NCBI GenBank assembly: GCA_030740335.1
Contig: JASLXL010000281.1
Span: 1-9,197, forward strand
Direction of reading: 5' to 3'
Length of the DNA: 9,197 bases
Source of the DNA: SAR202 cluster bacterium
Lineage (GTDB): Bacteria; Chloroflexota; Dehalococcoidia; SAR202; CAJWER01
The position numbers and the translations under genes were made by a program. This document shows, piece by piece, positions 7,039 to 9,197 of the stretch; positions within the stretch are counted from its first letter, which is position 1, and each line of letters begins with the position of its first letter. Below the pieces are notes generated by a model. It ran no database searches. It saw only the letters and a program-made list of their open reading frames with translations, and was not told where the DNA came from.

Positions 7039-7095
7039 ACCGCAGAGAACGCGAAAAACGCAGAGAAACACTAGAATCTCCGCGCTCTTTGCGGT
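7039..7095. repeat. Palindromic repeat element built on a 9-nt period
   Basis: Outer arms 7039-7053 and 7081-7095 are inverted repeats matching at 13 of 15 positions around a 27-nt loop. The left side also holds three tandem 9-mers: CGCAGAGAA (7041-7049), CGCGAAAAA (7050-7058) and CGCAGAGAA (7059-7067). Read on the other strand, the right side gives CGCAAAGAG (7094-7086) and CGCGGAGAT (7085-7077), the same 9-nt pattern. The element begins 12 bp after the Gfo/Idh stop codon. Similar CGCARAG-type palindromes occur interspersed in several environmental bacterial phyla. It may act as a transcript-end hairpin or be a REP-like mobile repeat; no poly-T tract follows, so a classic terminator is not supported. 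Confidence 0.7.
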
Positions 7096-7107
7096 CTCCC
7101 GGTGGTG

Positions 7108-8250
7108 TTATCTTGCCTGTGGCACGCCACCGTGGAGGATGCGATACGGTTGGTCGTCGCCGCGGATACCTGCCGATAGTATCTGCAGACTACGGTCCTC
7201 GAGTGGCACGTCGACCTTGGTCAGACCGCGCCTGTGTGATTCTCGAAGGGCTATTGCCGTCTCAAGGGCCATCAGGCCGTCGTCGCCAGAGCACTTCGGG
7301 GCCGTTCCGGTCTCGATCGAATTGACCAGATCTTCGACGATTGTGAGTCCCATGCCCGGGATGGATGTGGGCCATGGGAACGGATACCTGGCAACATGGC
7401 CCTTTCCTGGGGGGCGGTAGGGCGAGTTGGAGAACACGGGGAAATCGTTCGAGGTTAGGGCGAACAGTTCGAGCTCGCGGGTGTCGCCCACAGATCGGAT
7501 CATGCCCTCCTCGCCCATGATGTCGAAGTTCCACTGGGCCGCGCCCGAGGGCGTACTGCGTATGAACGCCCTAGCTTCGTTATCGAAGGCTAGGTAGCCG
7601 TTACCCGAAATATCGTCGTCGCTGGCCGCGGCCTCGTCCGACTCCATCTCCCCGATGACCCACTGTACGTCGCCACCGGCAAGGAAACGCACTGTATCCA
7701 GCAGGTGGCTCCCATTGTGAGATAGGGTGCATGGCGCGTGTGCTGTGACCTGGAGCACCTTGCCGATCTGCCCTTCGTCTATGATGCGTTTTATCTGGGT
7801 GTAAAGGGGGTTCCATCTGCGGGCGCAATTGATTGCCAGAGCCACCCCTTCCTTGCGGCAGACTCGAACCATCGTATCGGCCTCTTGCAGTGAAAGGGAG
7901 ATTGGCTTCTCCGCCCAGATCGCCTTGACGCCGGCGCGGGCCACGTCCTGTACGATTTTTGAGCGGGCGCGTGCGCTTGTGCATACGCTGACGATGTCGA
8001 GGTCCTCGTTGGCTAGCATTTCGCGATAGTCGGTGTATAGGTGAACCTTGGGAACCTGCCACCGCTCACCGAACATCTCTCGCTGGCCGTCGTGTAGGTC
8101 GGCCCCTGCGACGAGTTCGACCTGGGGCGAGTGAAAATAAGCCGGTCCGTGGCAGTATGGCAGGAACACTGATCCGCCATGTACTATATCGTCGTCAAAA
8201 GTGCTGCCCATGCGACCGAGGCCTATCACCGCCGCTTTGTAAGTTGTCAT
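7108..8250 (-). CDS. Gfo/Idh/MocA family NAD(P)-dependent oxidoreductase
   Basis: A 380-residue cytoplasmic dehydrogenase with an N-terminal Rossmann domain (about 1-125) and a C-terminal alpha/beta substrate domain. The dinucleotide loop is VIGLGRMGS (8-16) and the hallmark EKP motif is at 114-116, with K115 the expected catalytic or cofactor-contacting Lys. The substrate-side motif is HNGSHLLD (178-185); H182 fits the catalytic His, while the Asp four residues before it in inositol dehydrogenases is His178 here, so it is not a classical inositol dehydrogenase. ATG start with GGAGG at 8256-8260, 5-nt spacer. Family members oxidise or reduce sugars, sugar lactones and cyclitols. Position upstream of a sugar-acid dehydratase and near a fucosidase suggests a sugar or keto-sugar dehydrogenase step; the substrate cannot be read from sequence. 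Confidence 0.93.
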   Translation of the reverse strand: MTTYKAAVIGLGRMGSTFDDDIVHGGSVFLPYCHGPAYFHSPQVELVAGADLHDGQREMFGERWQVPKVHLYTDYREMLANEDLDIVSVCTSARARSKIVQDVARAGVKAIWAEKPISLSLQEADTMVRVCRKEGVALAINCARRWNPLYTQIKRIIDEGQIGKVLQVTAHAPCTLSHNGSHLLDTVRFLAGGDVQWVIGEMESDEAAASDDDISGNGYLAFDNEARAFIRSTPSGAAQWNFDIMGEEGMIRSVGDTRELELFALTSNDFPVFSNSPYRPPGKGHVARYPFPWPTSIPGMGLTIVEDLVNSIETGTAPKCSGDDGLMALETAIALRESHRRGLTKVDVPLEDRSLQILSAGIRGDDQPYRILHGGVPQAR

Positions 8251-8349
8251 CCGTTCCTCCGTGGTTGTACTGGCCGATAATATATCAGCGAGAGTTTTGG
8301 GATATAAGTAGCACTGGTCGTTATTGCGAAATTGGGGAGTGATGCCACT
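8251..8349. promoter_or_regulatory. Divergent intergenic region between oxidoreductase and rhomboid genes
   Basis: A 99-bp region that must hold both promoters unless the oxidoreductase is part of a longer transcript. It is AT-richer than its surroundings, with TATATTAT on the minus strand (8277-8284), a possible -10 box 27 nt upstream of the oxidoreductase start. No good -35 partner was found on either strand. GGGGAG at 8334-8339 is the likely ribosome binding site of the rhomboid gene. Confidence 0.25.
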
Positions 8350-8892
8350 GTGAAAGCGAAATCCACTCTAATACTCGTGCCGCTGGCGGTGATGTGGGTG
8401 GTTGAGCTCGTCAACATCCTGGTAGATCACCGGCTGGTGGAATGGGGCATTCTTCCGCGTACCGTGCCGGGATTGTTGGGTATCCCGCTGAGTCCCTTAA
8501 TTCATGGCAGCCCAAGCCATGCGCTGTCGAACTCCATCCCTTTCGTCGTATTGGGCGGCGCTGTACTCATGCAGAGTGCTCGACGCTACGTACTGATATC
8601 TGTGCTCGTGATCTTCGCCGGGGGCGGGATCGTGTGGCTAATGGCTCGTGCCTCATTCCACGTGGGGGCGAGTGGGGTGGTTTTTGGGTACTTCGGCTAC
8701 CTTTTGGCTCGAGGCTGGTATGAGCACACGTTCAAGGCAATCGCGATTGCGGTGGTGGCCCTAGTGCTCTACGGCGGCGTGCTGCTGGGGCTTGCGCCCA
8801 CCTCCTCCGAAATCTCCTGGGAGGGCCATTTAGCCGGATTCCTTGTCGGCATCTTGGGCGCTCGCATGATGAAATCACACTCTCGCACGTAG
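8350..8892 (+). CDS. Rhomboid family intramembrane serine protease
   Basis: A 180-residue integral membrane protein consisting of the bare rhomboid core. The catalytic dyad is S108 in HVGASGVVFG (104-113) and H160 in WEGHLAG (157-163). H57 and N61 in HALSN match the H150/N154 oxyanion pair of E. coli GlpG: N61 to S108 is 47 residues, exactly as in GlpG, and S108 to H160 is 52 against 53. Hydrophobic segments fall near 6-25, 62-76, 80-98, 107-121, 128-148 and 161-173, giving six helices. There is no extra cytoplasmic domain. GTG at 8350 is chosen as start because GGGGAG at 8334-8339 lies 10 nt upstream; an in-frame TTG at 8332 has no such site and would add six residues. It has no obvious link to the sugar genes. 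Rhomboids cleave transmembrane helices within the membrane; the substrate is unknown. Confidence 0.92.
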   Translation: MKAKSTLILVPLAVMWVVELVNILVDHRLVEWGILPRTVPGLLGIPLSPLIHGSPSHALSNSIPFVVLGGAVLMQSARRYVLISVLVIFAGGGIVWLMARASFHVGASGVVFGYFGYLLARGWYEHTFKAIAIAVVALVLYGGVLLGLAPTSSEISWEGHLAGFLVGILGARMMKSHSRT

Positions 8893-8918
8893 GCCGGGCA
8901 ACAGGTTCGTCTTGCCTG

Positions 8919-9197
8919 TCACGAAGGTGGCAACAGCCAACCTGGCGGCACGCGGATGGCGAGTAGTTCCGCCTGGGCGTATTCCTTGTCTTCGGAGTAG
9001 TTGAGCAGGCGACCAAGGTCTATCGGTCGGTGATGTCCACAATCCGAGCGCGCAACGTGACCTTTTCGACGATGGGAGCGGGGCGTTTGTACGATACTTT
9101 CAGGTAGCCGGTGGCGTACTAGATGCGCTCCCCCGAACCAATTTCCCTGCCCTCGTTCCGGTACACTGCGGCTATGGCCGTGCAGATGCTGTGGCAA
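8919..9197 (-). pseudogene. Degraded PaaI-like hotdog-fold acyl-CoA thioesterase (5' end outside window)
   Basis: Read on the minus strand from 9196, one frame gives CHSICTAIAAVYRNEG, then a TAG at 9119-9121, then YATGYLKVSYKRPAP and VTLRARIVDITDR, a second TAG at 9020-9022, then TLVACS. Near 9003 the homology moves to another frame, YSEDKEYAQAELLAIRVP, ending in TGA at 8919-8921. Together these follow the C-terminal two thirds of a PaaI-type thioesterase: the helix after the catalytic LLD, the long strand with Y-x-R-P, the RARIV strand and the final A-x-x-x-x-I-R-V-P strand. Two stops plus an apparent one-base loss show the gene is dead unless the sequence contains errors. The gene is convergent with the rhomboid, with 26 bp between their ends. 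Confidence 0.75.

Noticed and set aside
8332..8349. TTG start for the rhomboid gene
   Set aside because: TTG overlaps the GGGGAG sequence that itself makes a good binding site for the GTG at 8350.
8901..8919. Bidirectional terminator ACAGG...CCTGT between rhomboid and thioesterase remnant
   Set aside because: Only 5-bp arms with a 9-nt loop and no T tract on either side.
8919..9197. Intact 92-codon minus-strand gene
   Set aside because: Only its last 25 or so residues resemble the thioesterase; the upstream part is the wrong frame of a broken gene.
1..9197. CRISPR array, IS element, tRNA/rRNA, toxin-antitoxin or phage genes
   Set aside because: No spaced direct repeats, transposase or integrase motifs, tRNA cloverleaf or rRNA signatures were seen on either strand.

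Overview
The window holds eight protein-coding regions and one broken gene on GC-rich bacterial DNA. It carries two divergent members of the enolase superfamily (COG4948 type), two intracellular glycoside hydrolases, a Gfo/Idh/MocA oxidoreductase and a PepT-like M20 peptidase. This mixture resembles marine or soil Chloroflexota of the SAR202/Dehalococcoidia kind, a group known for expanded COG4948 paralogues. That placement is an inference from gene content, not from a marker gene.

Layout. Positions 1-4406, minus strand, form an operon-like run read from right to left: a GH127-like hydrolase (4406-2436), an N-acylamino acid racemase/o-succinylbenzoate synthase-like enolase (2365-1256), a small P-loop protein (1252-524, GTG start 3 nt after the enolase stop) and an M20 peptidase cut by the window edge (465-1). 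A 146-bp divergent intergenic region (4407-4552) with a 7-bp inverted repeat separates this run from a plus-strand GH29 alpha-L-fucosidase (4553-5812). The fucosidase ends 9 bp from the convergent end of a rhamnonate dehydratase-like enolase (6871-5822, GTG start). Upstream of that enolase on the same strand is a Gfo/Idh/MocA oxidoreductase (8250-7108). A 57-bp palindromic element built on a 9-nt period (7039-7095) lies between the two. A rhomboid protease (8350-8892, plus strand) runs divergently from the oxidoreductase. The right edge (9197-8919, minus) holds the remains of a PaaI-like hotdog thioesterase with two in-frame TAG codons and a frameshift.

How the parts may work together. The fucosidase, GH127-like hydrolase, sugar-acid dehydratase-like enolase and Gfo/Idh dehydrogenase fit a cytoplasmic route that releases deoxy- or pentose sugars from small glycosides, oxidises them and dehydrates the sugar acids. 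The racemase-like enolase plus the M20 peptidase suggests a second activity on N-acylated amino acids or short peptides. Neither route is complete in the window: no transporter, aldolase, lactonase or acyltransferase is visible. No CRISPR array, IS element, tRNA, rRNA or recognisable defence system was seen. The least explained items are the P-loop protein with an altered Walker A, the divergent GH127-like clade, and the non-coding palindromes.
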